Assembly: GCA_037013495.1 (NCBI GenBank)
Contig: CM072811.1
Span: 21,264,159 to 21,328,158 of the forward strand
DNA from: Hippophae tibetana
Lineage: Eukaryota > Streptophyta > Magnoliopsida > Rosales > Elaeagnaceae
Length of the DNA stretch: 64,000 nucleotides
Reading direction: 5' to 3'
Shown: positions 25,041-36,400 of the stretch, one piece after another
How the letters are laid out: every line of letters starts with the position of its first letter
How positions within the stretch are numbered: position 1 is the stretch's first letter
Notes under the pieces: generated by a model
Databases searched by the model: none
Told to the model about the DNA's origin: nothing
The model's input: the letters and a program-made list of their open reading frames with translations, nothing else
Made by a program: the position numbers and the translations under genes

Positions 25041-25559
25041 GATAGGAAATGTGCCTGGAAAAAATACAAACTATATATGTGGAAGAGCCTTGAATGAAAT
25101 TTCATTTATACCTCTAAGACTCATGTTATGGAGATCATTTCTTGATTATTTTGACAAAATAAAGTGTTTTGATGATGAATTTTCTGCTATTGGAAAGCCC
25201 ATGGATGATCAAGATTTATTGATCTTGATTTTTGGTGGTTTAGGTCAAAGATTCAATCCATATGTGTGTTCACTTAATGATGGGGATGTCAATCTTAACG
25301 AAACAGACATTAAACTGATGGCATATGAAAATTTGTTAATTCAACAAGATAAATATGAGGAAAGGAAGATCTATAAGGAAAATTAGTCAAATGCAAGTGA
25401 AGGCAATAATAAGAAAAATAATTATTCTTGTCAATCTTTTTTTTCTTTTGGAAACTATGTTGATAATTTTAGTGATTCCTTTGGTTGACTTAGAGGGATA
25501 GGAATGAGGGAAAAGGATTTGGTTTTAGTAATGTGTAGGTCATGTTGCATTATCTTGTT

Positions 25560-27102
25560 ATAATCTCAAAAATCTTCTAGGAGCTTGATAGTGGTGTAAG
25601 GAATCATATCACTAATGGTGCCTCTAAACTTTCTAATGTCACAACATTTCTTGGACCAGATGGAGTTATTATTGAAAATTGTGGTAAGTTACCTATTATT
25701 CATAGAGGCATGTATCATTTATATTCATCTTATCATCAACCTTTGATTTTAGAAATTTTTTAGATATGTTGCTTATTACTAAAAATACTATTTATGTCAA
25801 GAATTTGTGCAAAGATAATGAGGTGTTTGTTGAAATTCATGATAACTATTTTGTTATCAAGGACCTACAATCGAAGATGATTCTTCTTTGAGGACTTCGT
25901 GAAAAATGGTTTGTTCCAGTACACTTATAGTGACACAGTTAAGAGTTCTAGAGGATATGTTACATTGCTCACTCAAAGTTAGTATGCCATGATCATTTGG
26001 CACTACATCTGATTTAATGCTAAATAAGGCATTCATTACTCATGGTGTTAATACTAAAAGGTTTCTATAAATAAAATAAGTACATGTACAACTTGTGCTT
26101 TGGAAAAAGCTCATAAGTTACCATTTCATTCCTCACATGAATGCTTTAGTACCTTCTGACTTGTTGTTTTTGAGATGTGGTATCCCTTTCCTCACCTTAG
26201 TACTAATGGTGATAAATATTTTTTGTTGACAGTTAATGATTGCAAAAGGTTTACTTTGATTTATTTCTTAGAGTTTTGTGATTAAATGTTTCTTTTTTTC
26301 TTAAGTTTAAGGAAATGATGGAATGTCCATTTACTACAAAATTTAAGCAAGTTCAGAGTGATGGTGCTGCATAATTTAAGCCTTTAGTAGGAATTCTTGA
26401 AAATTGTTGTGTTTTTTATCGTTTTAACTTTTCCACTCACCTCATCTTAGAATGGGAAGGTGGAATCTAGACATACACCATTGTAGATTCCATTTTTGCC
26501 CCTTTTCAATCTTCAATTCCTTTGAAAGGTTGGCCTTATGCTTTTAGAGCTTTTGTTTACACTCTCAATCAAATTTCCACCAAGGTTCTTGATTTTTACT
26601 CTTCTTATTATAAAACATTTGGTCGTAAACCTGATTTCCCTTTTGTAAGTGTATCTAAGAGTATGTGTTTTCCTTGTCTCATACCATTTAATAAGAACAA
26701 GATACAAGTTAGGTTTTTTCTTTGTACTTTTCAAGGCTATACTCCTAGTCAAAAAGGTTCTCTCTGTCTTGATATGTCTTATCACAAGCTTATCAGCATG
26801 TTCATTTTGGTAAAGCTCAGTTTCCTTTTGCTCAGTATGTTCTTTTTGTAGTTTCTGATATCCCTAACCCTTCCTCTCCTATGTCAATTATTCATGTACC
26901 TTTTTGGTTGTCCCCTACTATGTCATTGGTTTTTCCTTTTAAGTCTAATAAGTTTGTACCTTATTTTGCTTTTAGAGCTTTTGAGCATCCTCCACTTATT
27001 GTGTCATTGTCAGGCTCTGATGGTTTTACACAAGGTCTAATAGGTAATAATAATAATGTTGATAAGTGCTTGAATGCTTACACAGTGATTTATATAAATT
27101 AG
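25560..27102 (+). pseudogene. Element E protease and integrase remnants
   Basis: Protease block LDSGVRNHITNGASKLSN near 25580-25640. The integrase zinc-finger tail CTTCALEKAHKLP lies near 26090, a core start with KYFLLTVNDCKRFTLIY near 26215, an NGKVESRHTP-like block near 26455, and the C-terminal area (CTFQGYTPSQKGSLCLD) near 26730. Stops and frameshifts are frequent. No RT follows. Confidence 0.72.
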
Positions 27103-28010
27103 TTGAAAAAATTAAGTTTTAATATGATATTTTTACTTAATTATATTATAAAAATTATTTGGAATCATGAGCATCTTTTGTTTATTTTAGGTACATTGAT
27201 CATTAAAAAATACAAATCAAAGTGACAATAATGAAAGATTTAGTACTGAGAGCATAATTGTCAAACAATTGAAAACCTAAATGAAACTTTTATATACAAA
27301 ATACATCAAGGTTTTATAGTGTGGAAATCCAAGACATGCCAGGACACAGAAAAAGTATGTCATGGCATACTGGCCATGGGTTTCTCTATGTAAACTAGAA
27401 ATCCAAAGCACGTCGAGGCATGAAAAGTGCATGCCACGGCAAACTACTCTCGAATATTGCACATTGCAGCCCGTGTGTTGTAAATCAAAGTTAAAATCTA
27501 GTTTTTCAGTATTTGTATCCCACTTGTTCTCCTAAACTTAGTAGTATAAATAGGTTAATTAAAGTTAATGATTTATTGATCTCTACTAGAAGCAAAAAAA
27601 AGAACAAGATTCAAAGGGCAATCAAAATAATTGAAAATCATATTCAAAGACAACAATTCTATGATTTCTTCACTATTTTATTTGTTGTCATGAATATTAT
27701 TCTAATTTTATTATTTTCTATGAGTAGTTAAATTTTTAATTTAATTTTGGGTGATTTTTAACTTAGATATGGATTGTAATTAATGAATATAATATGATAT
27801 ATTCTTATTTTTCAATTTTCTTGATTATGTTTTAAATTTCTGTTCTAAGATTTATATGAATTTCTTTGATTATTTAATTATACAATTTAATAATTTGGTT
27901 AATTCATCATTAATAAATTTAGTTAAATGAATACATAATCGCTTGATCAATTTAAATAACTAGTGATAAATTGTTTGTAATGAGAATTAATATTTAAGAT
28001 AATTAATATT
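27103..28010. other. AT-rich spacer between elements E and F
   Basis: No coding remnant was recognised. A GC-richer patch at 27320-27480 contains two imperfect copies of a block starting gaaatccaa and containing catgcc-like palindromes. The rest is A/T-rich. Confidence 0.4.
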
Positions 28011-28015
28011 CAATC

Positions 28016-28534
28016 TATAGGTTACGTTTTCATGGAAGGTGATGAAAATAAAAAAATGTCTATTAATTACATTTGAAGAAAATAAACAAATATAGTTGCA
28101 ATGTCATTAATTATATTTGACTTTGGTAGCTGTAAATTTACCTATAAATAAACAATGTTTTTGTCTTAGAGATACACACCAAAGAAGAGAAGCAAAAGAA
28201 AAGCCAAAGAAACAATTTCCTTTGATGAAAAATAGTGTTGTGTATGTGAGAGAATGAGAGATAATATTTTAGAAATATATTTGGGATACTTTTTGAAAAG
28301 AAGAGTGACAAAATAGTGAGTTTAAGAAACACTTGTGTGTCACTATTTTGGGTTTATCTTAATTTGTTGTATTGTTTCCAACTTTGTATCCATTAATTTT
28401 ATTAGTGGAAGAAATATTTTTTAGAGTTTGCCTCGTGAACATAGCCCAAAATAAATGGTGAACCACGTTAAATTATCAGTGTCATTATTTTATTCTCTTG
28501 AATTTATTTTATTTTTACATGTTATGTCCTAATA
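28016..28534 (+). repeat. Element F 5' LTR
   Basis: Begins TATAGGTTACG, aligning with TGTAAGTCCC of the 3' LTR, so the terminal TG has become TA. It ends just before attggtatcaaaa. Confidence 0.82.
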
Positions 28535-28669
28535 ATTGGTATCAAAATTGGTCTAGTAAAATTCTTAGTATGCTCTATGGTTGTAGTATATACTGATATA
28601 TCACATCAAAAAATATTTTATTAGATCCAGGGTGTATTTATTTGCAGAAAAAGAAACACATCATAAAAA

Positions 28670-29705
28670 ATGTCAAGCCAAAAAGGTAGATATTGAGAAA
28701 TTTAATAAAAATAATAATTTATCTTTATGGTAAAGGAGGATGAAGGATATTCTCGTTCAATATAAGGTTCATAAGGAATTGTTGGGAAAAGAAAAGAAAG
28801 CAGCAAATGTCATTGAGAAACAGTGGGAGGAGATAGATGAGATTGCAACCAATACAATCCGTATAAATCTCCTAGACAGTGTCTTGCAAAATATTGAAAC
28901 AAAAAATGCAAGACTGCAAAAGAAACTCTAGAAAACGTGTACATGTCAAAGAACCTTGCTAATATATTTTATTTGTGGAAAGAGTATATCAAATGAGGAA
29001 GGAAGATAATGTAAGCATGATGTAGCACGTTAGCGATTTCAAGAGAAAGTTTTCTCACTTAACAAGATTCAATTTGATTTTCAACGATGAAGTGAAAGTT
29101 GTGATATTACTGGCATCACTACCTTTGTCGTATAATTATCTCACAACTTTGACTTATGCAAAATACATGATGAAGTTTGAAGTTGTTGTAAAAGCATGTT
29201 GCCATATGAGAAATAGAACAGAGAGAGAGATTCAAAAGCACAAGCCCTTATCACAGAGTCTAGATGAAAGAGACAGTATAGAGAACAAAAACCCAGAGGC
29301 AAAGGTAGAGAAAAATAAAAAAAAATATGCCAATTTTGAATGCCATCACTGTAAAAGGAAATGTCACATCAATAAATTTTCTCTAGTGTTCAAGAAGGAA
29401 AAAGAAATGAACAAAGGCAAAGTAGTAAAGAAAGATGACAACAGCGATGATGACAAACAAATACCATAAATGAGTTCAATATCATTTATGATGAAGATTT
29501 TTTCAATCTTGCATCACACGTGACTAACTGAGTGATTGATAATGGTGTTGTAATTCATGCTACATTGTATAGAGAATTTTCCTCATTTTACACACTTGAA
29601 AGTTTTGGTGTTGTTAGAATAGGAAATGAAGGCATGTCCAAGGTTGGTTGTAGAGGAGATATTTACTTGAAAACAGAGAATGGAACCAGACTATTTCTAT
29701 AGAAT
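28670..29705 (+). pseudogene. Element F gag and protease remnants
   Basis: Gag starts near the ATG at 28670 and shifts frame early. MKDILVQYKVHKELLGKEKK (28740-28799) and the UBN2 end VVILLASLPLSYNYLTTLTY (29098-29157) follow. A knuckle-like CHHCKRKCHINKF is at 29341 and a protease scrap (ASHVTN, VIDNGVVIHATLY, where DSG reads DNG) near 29515-29570. It ends at about 29700, directly ahead of the 3' LTR. Confidence 0.78.
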
Positions 29706-29769
29706 TTTGAATACTGTCATTTAGCTGCTGGATTGGTGGAGCTCTCCATATAGTCAAAAGGGAGAGATT

Positions 29770-30285
29770 TGTAAGTCCCACCCATATAGAAGGGAAAGAA
29801 AATAAAAAATGTAGATGTAGCCCTATTAATTACATTTGAAGAAAATAAAAAATATAGGTGCAACCCCATTAATTACATTTGACTTTGGTGGTTACAATTT
29901 TACCTATAAATAGGTAGTATTTTTGCCTTAGAGATACACACCAAAGAAGAGAAGCAAAGCAAAGACAAAATAAATTTTTATTTTGATGAAAATAGTGTTG
30001 TGTGTAAGAGAGAGTGAGAGAGAATATTTTAGAAAAATATTTGGGATATATTTCTGAAAGGGGAGTGATAAAATGGTGAGTTTAGAAAACACTTATGTGT
30101 CACTATTTTGGGTTTATCTCAATTTTTTGTATTGCCTCTCACTTTGTACCAATTAATTTTATTAATGGAAGAAATATTTTTCGAAGTTTGTCATGTTAAA
30201 TTACCAACGTCAATCATGTTAAATTACCAATATCATTATTTTACTCTATTGAATTTATTTTATTTTTACCCGTTGTGTCCCAACA
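29770..30285 (+). repeat. Element F 3' LTR
   Basis: Begins TGTAAGTCCC, ends CCCAACA, followed by CAATC. Pairs with 28016-28534. Confidence 0.85.
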
Positions 30286-30290
30286 CAATC

Positions 30291-30620
30291 AATATATTAA
30301 TTAAGGTAACAAAAGGATTATAGCAAGAATTACAATTGGGATCACTAAGAGCATACATTACCATATCACTATCTAATACAAGTTCCCCAACAACAGTCAA
30401 GTGATTAACAATGGTACGAGCTTTAGAAATGTAATCATGCACAAAAATTCCTTCTTTTTTTCAAGGTTTATAATTGTGAACGTAAATCCAGTATGTGAGA
30501 CGAGACAAAATCATCTTCAAGTGATCTCCATTGATGATAAGATGTTCCATTTACAAGAAATGAGAGTGTTTATGTCTCCATTGAGTCCATTCCAATTGGC
30601 ATGACAATGACTCATTACTG
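30291..30620 (-). pseudogene. Element G: Copia gag fragment cut by element F
   Basis: On the minus strand, ISKARTIVNHLTVVGELVLD and SDMVMYALSDPNCNSCYNPF match the middle of a Copia UBN2 gag domain. The fragment stops at the CAATC duplication of element F. I could not find its continuation on the other side of F. Confidence 0.65.
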
Positions 30621-31021
30621 TTTGGCCAAGATCAAACATTATTGTAGAGCTAAGATTGAACCATTAATAAATCCTTAAGACTTTATGCAATAATCAAACT
30701 TTCCAAGCCAGAAGATTAATTGATTGAAAGCTTAAGTCTATTGAAGTATAATTGAGATTTTGTTCAAGAATTGGATGAATTGAAGTAGAAAAATCGACAA
30801 ACTCATGACATGTGGTTGGACGAACAGTCATAGCCAAACAAAAATTGTCTATTTTGATACCATACAAGCAAATCAAAGAGAAGAGGAAAATGTTTATGAA
30901 TATTATAGAATAATGTGATATGCAATTACACATCAATTTATATAATAGCGTAAAGGCTAATGCTAGTATCCTATTGTAGTCAGTTTATATGCTTGCGGTA
31001 TCAGCAAGTGAAGTAACAATT
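30621..31021. other. Short spacer, possibly more of the gag scrap G
   Basis: No clear motif. The minus strand is open for 80 codons at 30694-30936 but resembles nothing I recognise. Confidence 0.3.
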
Positions 31022-31482
31022 GTTGGAAAATTACGCAAATTTATGATAAGTTAGATTTATGAGAAAGCAAAATACACAAAATAACACACAAATTTGATAA
31101 TGGAGTTCGACCAAACATGCTTACATCTCCAGATTGGTGTAAATCTTTTTACTGAAAGAGGAGAAATTATACAAGGTGTTTACAACACTCACAACTCACA
31201 ACCCAATTACACCCAAGAAAATTGCTCTCAATTTTCTCTCATAAAAGCTTTTTTCTATAAGCTTTTCTTTCAATTGGAATGAACATCTTGCTGATTGATT
31301 CAATACAATTATACATCTATTTATAGGAAAATTCACTCATTGAATTACTCCTTAAATTAAGGGTTCCTTAAATTTCTCCTTGAATTAAGCATTGATTTAC
31401 TCTTCAAATTAAGGATGGTCACTCCTTGATTTTCTCCTTAATTTTCTCCTTAAATTAAGGACATTTATAGAAATCTCTAACA
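31022..31482 (-). repeat. Element H 3' LTR
   Basis: In element orientation begins TGTTAGAGATTTC, ends TTTTCCAACA. Shares the gcaaggtgtttacaacactca block with 34173-34455. Confidence 0.85.
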
Positions 31483-31589
31483 ATCTCCCACTTGAAGACT
31501 GATTTCAATCTTTCTTCGCACTTCGATCAATACAACAACCTTTTTTAGTCTTGTTACTCTAGCATACCAACTAAAGTTGAGTAAAACTT

Positions 31590-33150
31590 CAATTTCATGG
31601 CAAGTTCCCACTTGCTGGCATCTCAAGTCTGACAATATTCATCATAGCATTCAGGCTTCCCTTCATCAGTCAGCAACATATAGTTCATATATCTCATGTT
31701 AGGCACATGAGGTCGAGAAGTTCTTCTCAATATAGGAGCTATAGTAGGAGGCTTTGGTGTGTCATATTGTTGCACACTGCTCTGTCCAACGAGTTCCTCT
31801 AGCTAAGAACTTGTTACAATTGGTTCCATTATGGAACTATCTGGGACATCATCTGCATCTGTAAATACTGACTTATTATGCTCTGAGTCATTGGTATCTA
31901 TTTTATGCATGTCCTTATACATCACGCTTTTGTTGAAAATCACATCTCTGCTACGGATCACTTTCTTGTTTTCGTCATCTCAAATGTGGTAGCCAAACTC
32001 ATCCTCACCATAGTCGATGAAGGTGCATTTTTTGGATTTTGGATCAAGCTTATTTCTGCCTTGATAACTAATATGCACAAATGCTACACAACCGAAAACT
32101 TTTAGATGTGATAGTTTTACCTCTTTTCTATTCCATACCTCCTTTGGTATTTTGTACTCCAATGGAACAGATAGTCATGATTGATCAAGTAAGCTACCAT
32201 GTTGACTGCTTCTGCCCAGAACTACTTCAGTAGACCTGACTATATACGAATGCTTCTAGCTCTTTCTATCAATGTTCGATTCATATGCTCAGCTACACCA
32301 TTGTGTTGAGGCATGCTTGGCACAGTTCTTTCCATTTTGATCCTATGCTTATAGTATAAATTTTTGAATCTAGTGTCTTCATATTCACCACCATTGTCAG
32401 TTCTAAGCTTTTTGATTTTCAAACCTCTCTCATTTTCAACCATGGCTTTCCATCTTCTGAAAGCCTTAAATACTTCAGACTTATGCTTTAGAAAGTAAAC
32501 TCATACCTTCTGAGAGTGATCATCAATGAAAGCCACGAAGTAGTGTTTCCTACTAATGGATGAGACATTCGTTGGTCCCATAACATCAGAGTGAATAAGC
32601 TCTAGTCTTTCCTTCTTTTGGATTCTACCACTTGTCTGAAAGCAAACTCTCTTTTTCTTTCCAATATGCAATCTTCGAACATGTCTATCTCTATAGACTG
32701 TAGACCTGGAAGTTTTCCCTTTGAGTGCATGATCTTCATTCTCTTATCACTCATGTGGCCTAGTCTCCGGTGCCACAAATTTGATGTTTCATTTCTTCTT
32801 GCAACTATAATCTAACAACATGCCTCTATTGTCATGTAAAAAGTGCCACTCTTCTTGCCTTGAGCAACCATCATTGCACCATTTGAAATCTTTCAATCAT
32901 CACCATGGAAGATCTTAGTGTAAGCTTCACTAGCCAACTGCCCTACTAAGATTAAGTTTCTTCTTAGGTTGGGAATACGCCTGACATCCTTCAGCTCCCA
33001 AACAGACTCGTTCAACTTAATCTTCACTACACCTTTTCCAATAATAGCACACAGTTAATCATCACCAAGATATACCTTTCCAAGGTTTTCGAGGACATAT
33101 TTCTTGAAGAATTCTTTCTGTGAAGTAACATGGAACGATGCTCGAGAGTC
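31590..33150 (-). pseudogene. Element H protease end, integrase and linker (broken)
   Basis: From high to low coordinates: a protease-like region with SRASFHVTSQKEFF near 33120, a pre-integrase region around 32650-32800, an integrase core with KIKKLRTDNGGEYEDTRFKN near 32390 and PQHNGVAEHMNRTLIERARS near 32280, and an integrase C-terminal block VWNRKEVKLSHLKVFGCVAF at 32076-32135. The linker (RPHVPNMRYMNYMLLTDEG near 31690) follows. The reading then breaks off after DASKWELAM, where RT should start. Confidence 0.82.
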
Positions 33151-33156
33151 TAATAC

Positions 33157-33981
33157 CTAAGATTCTTCCTTGCTCTCCAAAGAGCATATCAATGCATCAT
33201 TTCCTTCTAAGGTGGAAGTAACATTTACCTCTGCCTTCACTTTTTTTTCCTTCAGTGCACTCTTGCACAGATTTTTGTAGTGCCTAGTTCTCCCACAATT
33301 CCAATGGGAATTATTAGAATTCCTGGATTTGGACCTCCAGTCCTTTGATCTACCTCGATAGTCTGCTCTACCATGTTCATTCCCTCTGGTTGAATTTCTT
33401 CCTCTTGACTCTGTATGTAAAACTGAAGAGGTTGATGATTCACCCGACTCTCTACGTCGGATCTCTTCATTGAGAACCAGATCACGAACATCGTCAAATT
33501 TCAACTTATTACTTCCTGACGAGCTACTCACAACAGTGTTAGTAGCATTCCAAATTTCTGGTAGAGAAGACAAAAGTATCAATGTTCGTACTTCTTCATC
33601 GAATTTAATTTCAACTAAACTCAATTGGGTTATGATTGTGTTGAGTTCATTGAGATGTTGAGCTACAGATACGCCTTCCATCATCCGCAAATTGAACAAA
33701 CGGCTCATCAAGTGCACCTTTTTTGAGGTCGATAGCTTCTCATACATATTGGAGAGAGCTTTCATAATACCCATCATGGTCTTTTCCTTTACTATATATG
33801 TTGAAAGCAACATTACGGGATAACGTCAATCGAATAACTTTGAGGGCTTGTCTGGCTTCTTCCCTAAGAAAGGCTGATACATATTTCTTTGATACAGATA
33901 ATCCTTTATCTACATTTTCCAAAACTGGAAATCTATGACATCAAATTTCTCGATTTTCACCTTTCCTTCATCTGTGGCCAT
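33157..33981 (-). pseudogene. Element H gag (near-complete, broken early)
   Basis: The ATG at 33981 starts MATDEGKVKIEKFD, typical of Copia gag. A disruption follows, then 33157-33813 is open for 218 codons: LSNMYEKLSTSKKVHLMSRL, VAQHLNELNTIITQL, ILLSSLPEIWNATN, an Arg/Ser-rich nucleic-acid-binding stretch and a zinc knuckle reading HWNCGRTRHYKNLC (second Cys of CCHC replaced). It is the best preserved gag in the window. Confidence 0.85.
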
Positions 33982-34172
33982 TGCTCCCACTTAAAACTGA
34001 CTTCCTCCGAATCGTTTTTGACTATTTCTGCAAACCATCGTATATTAAAATACCTCTATCAACAAACAAATATCGTCGAAAAAATTTCACTATTCACGTA
34101 ATTCACTATTCATTTGAATAGTAACCTTGTAAGAAATTGACAAAAATCACCACCAAAAGCTCTGATACCATT

Positions 34173-34455
34173 TGTTGGGAAATAACACAAATTTGATAAC
34201 AAAGTTCGGTCAATCTTGCTTACGGATCCGGACCTGCTGCAGATCTTTTTACTAAAATGAGAGAAATTATGCAAGGTGTTTACAACACTCATAACCCAAT
34301 TACAGCCAAAAATATTGTTCTCAATTTTCTCTCAGAAAAGATTTTTTCTCTAAGCATTTCTCTCAATTGGAATAAGTATTTTGTTAATTGATTTATTACA
34401 ATTATATATCTATTTATAGGAAAATTCACTCATTGAATTACTCTTTAAATTACTC
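34173..34455 (-). repeat. Element H 5' LTR (truncated)
   Basis: Matches the lower part of 31022-31482 and stops matching at about 34455. The outer 180 bp or so is gone. Confidence 0.8.
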
Positions 34456-35804
34456 ATATCACTACAGTGGTCTCAGAACTAGTGATTCCTACCATCTTAT
34501 TATTAATCAGTAAACAGAAAAGCAAGAATAAGAAAATGCTAGCATGCTTAATTGGTTAGTAATTGGTACACAAAGCCACATTATTTTGAATATAATTAAC
34601 ATAACACAAGTATCATTTCACTTCCATACATATAACGAGAATATTTAGCATTAAATATCATTCAAAAGTCTGCGTAAATAAAATAAAAAAGTTATGTGTC
34701 ATCTCAAATTTTCAACCAATAATTATCTGATATATTATTTGAGACATATGTTGTGTCCTTTAAGAGAACATAAAATCGTGCAAGTATACATGGTCACAAG
34801 TAATAAATTTGATAAGTAAGTTATGGTTCCCATGGAGATTTGTTACTATAGTTTGTTAAGTACTAAAATTATTTCACTCTGATTTTATCCAAATCAAACG
34901 AAAATTGATGAAAGTTTAATAACTAATTTTTGTAAACAATAAATAAAAAAAAATTCTAGGATTGCAGTTTCACCAAATTAATCCACTCAAATCATATTAT
35001 TCTCTCTTGATTAATATTTTTTTGTAAATTTATTTTTCAACCAAGAACTTCTAATTTTATCCATACACATCTCTCCCGAGCTCCGTATAGACACATCTCG
35101 CTAAATTAATTCACTATATTCCTATGAGAATTAAATTACCAAGATTCATTACGTTATAAGTTCTCAAATGACCACACATACGATAAAGGTATATTCCTAT
35201 CCTTCATATATACATGTTATTCTATCCACGAGAATACACAAAAATGCCTCTTCCAAGTTTATTTAAGTGTCACTGATCAATTGATAAATTTTCCAATAAT
35301 CAAAAGCATTAAGAGAAAATAGAATAAACAAATTAAAAATCTCATAAATCTTTCAAAAATAATTTATTCAAGCTTTATAAATTTAGCAACACAACAACCC
35401 TAGAAAAAATTAAATTACTCCATACGAAAAATTAAAATTACAATACGCATTTAAGGAATAATGGATGAAGAATAAAGAAAATTAATTTGTTTCTACTCTT
35501 AAATTTTTGGCACACGCAGAACAAAACAGAAACCAAAATTGGCTTATGCGTGTACCACTATCCAAAACTCTAAAACTCTCTAACCGAACCTCTTAATTTA
35601 TCGCAAATATCCAATATTTATAACTCCACACTCTAAACAAAATACATCATAAAATATTTTTTTACACATGCGGAAAACAAATAATACATCAAAAATATTA
35701 ATTTATAAACGCATGGGAGACATTCTTGAAACACGCAGAAGGAATATTGTGCGATCCAAAAACGAATACAGTGTGCGTCGTTTCTGATTTTTTTATTCAA
35801 AATG

Positions 35805-36075
35805 CATGCCACGTGTCAGGATATGACTGGCTGAAAGAAATAACCGAGACACATGGCAGCGTTTAATTGGTGGGATGGACAGTTTTCACATGGTTGTGCC
35901 ACACCGGATTGTTGCACGGAGACACGTGGGTCCCACATAAAAAGTTTTTCAAAAGTTGGAAAAATGAGCAATGATTGTGAATTTTTTTTACCAACAGATG
36001 CCATGTGTTAGCATTCCACGCGTTTGATCCTGACCGTTGATTGGATGATCTAATGGTATGTGGTGCACGTGGACA
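35805..36075. promoter_or_regulatory. ACGTG-rich island, possible orphan promoter
   Basis: A patch of about 270 bp, visibly richer in G and C than its surroundings, holds ccacgtgtc (about 35810), gacacgtgggtcccac (about 35922) and gcacgtgga (about 36065). It also has acgcg at about 36018. These resemble plant G-box/ABRE cores. No adjacent gene is visible, so the role is unknown. Confidence 0.25.
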
Positions 36076-36139
36076 ATGGAGCGTGTGGTCCTCTTTCTGC
36101 GCAGAAAAAAACAATTATTCTTTAATTTCATTTTAGCCT

Positions 36140-36400
36140 TCAAATTTAATTTAAATTAACTTTTAAACTTTCGTTAATTGCAATTAAACCATTTTCTAAT
36201 TTAAATTAACTTTTAAACTTTCATTAATTACAATTAAACTCTTTTCTAATTTAAATTAACTTTTAAACTTTTGTTAATTGCAATTAAACCCTATTTTAAT
36301 TCAAATTATATTTTTAGACTTTTTTTAATTGCAATTAAGCATTCCTTTAAGTTAAATTATATTTTCAGACTTCAATATTTTCAATTATGTCTTTTTTCGA
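36140..36400. repeat. 50-bp tandem repeat, about five decaying copies
   Basis: Units of the form taatttaaattaacttttaa, then acttt-gttaattgcaatta and aacc-tttt, recur at 50-bp steps (ttaaattaac at 36151, 36201, 36251). Two more diverged units extend towards 36400. Confidence 0.8.

Larger units (their letters stand above)
19843..25386 (+). pseudogene. Element E gag, split by element D (19843-20212 + 25046-25386)
   Basis: The left part ends in INGVIKSWIYTSFFGLMI, matching the Copia gag (UBN2) N-terminal half. The right part starts in the same frame at GNVPGKNTNYICGRALNE and continues with DDQDLLILIFGGLGQRFNP and ETDIKLMAYENLLIQQ, the C-terminal half of that domain. Removing 20213-25045 restores one reading frame, which proves that D inserted into E. 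A stop at about 25384 precedes decayed sequence. Confidence 0.8.
19597..27102 (+). mobile_element. Element E: degenerate Copia retrotransposon split by element D
   Basis: Plus-strand Copia remnants run from gag (19843-20212, then 25046-25386) through protease (about 25580-25900) to integrase (about 26070-27102). They are interrupted by element D, which brought a GATAG duplication. The 5' LTR is probably within 19597-19785, ahead of a degenerate primer-binding-like tagtatcaag; without a second copy its edges are a guess. RT, RNase H and the 3' LTR are missing. Confidence 0.7.
28016..30285 (+). mobile_element. Element F: internally deleted Copia of the same LTR family as D
   Basis: LTRs at 28016-28534 and 29770-30285 flank 1235 bp with gag and protease remnants only. 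The target duplication CAATC is perfect (28011-28015 and 30286-30290). The primer-binding site ttggtatcaaaa follows the 5' LTR, and a purine tract (aaagggagagatt) precedes the 3' LTR. The LTRs and gag resemble those of element D (shared ttgggtttatct..aatttgttgtatt and GRYIEKF/KMKDIL-type gag). Integrase and RT are deleted. Confidence 0.9.
31022..34455 (-). mobile_element. Element H: Copia retrotransposon with RT/RNase H deleted
   Basis: Minus-strand Copia. The 3' LTR is at 31022-31482 and the 5' LTR is cut short (34173-34455). A perfect primer-binding site TGGTATCAGAGC (minus strand) adjoins 34173, and a purine tract AAGTGGGAGATTG adjoins 31482. Gag, protease and integrase are recognisable, but the sequence jumps from the integrase-RT linker (about 31590) to the 3' end, so RT and RNase H are missing. 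No target duplication could be seen because the outer part of the 5' LTR is lost. Confidence 0.85.

Noticed and set aside
35816..36114. Two overlapping minus-strand frames in the ACGTG-rich patch
   Set aside because: No domain or codon pattern; openness follows from the locally higher GC content.
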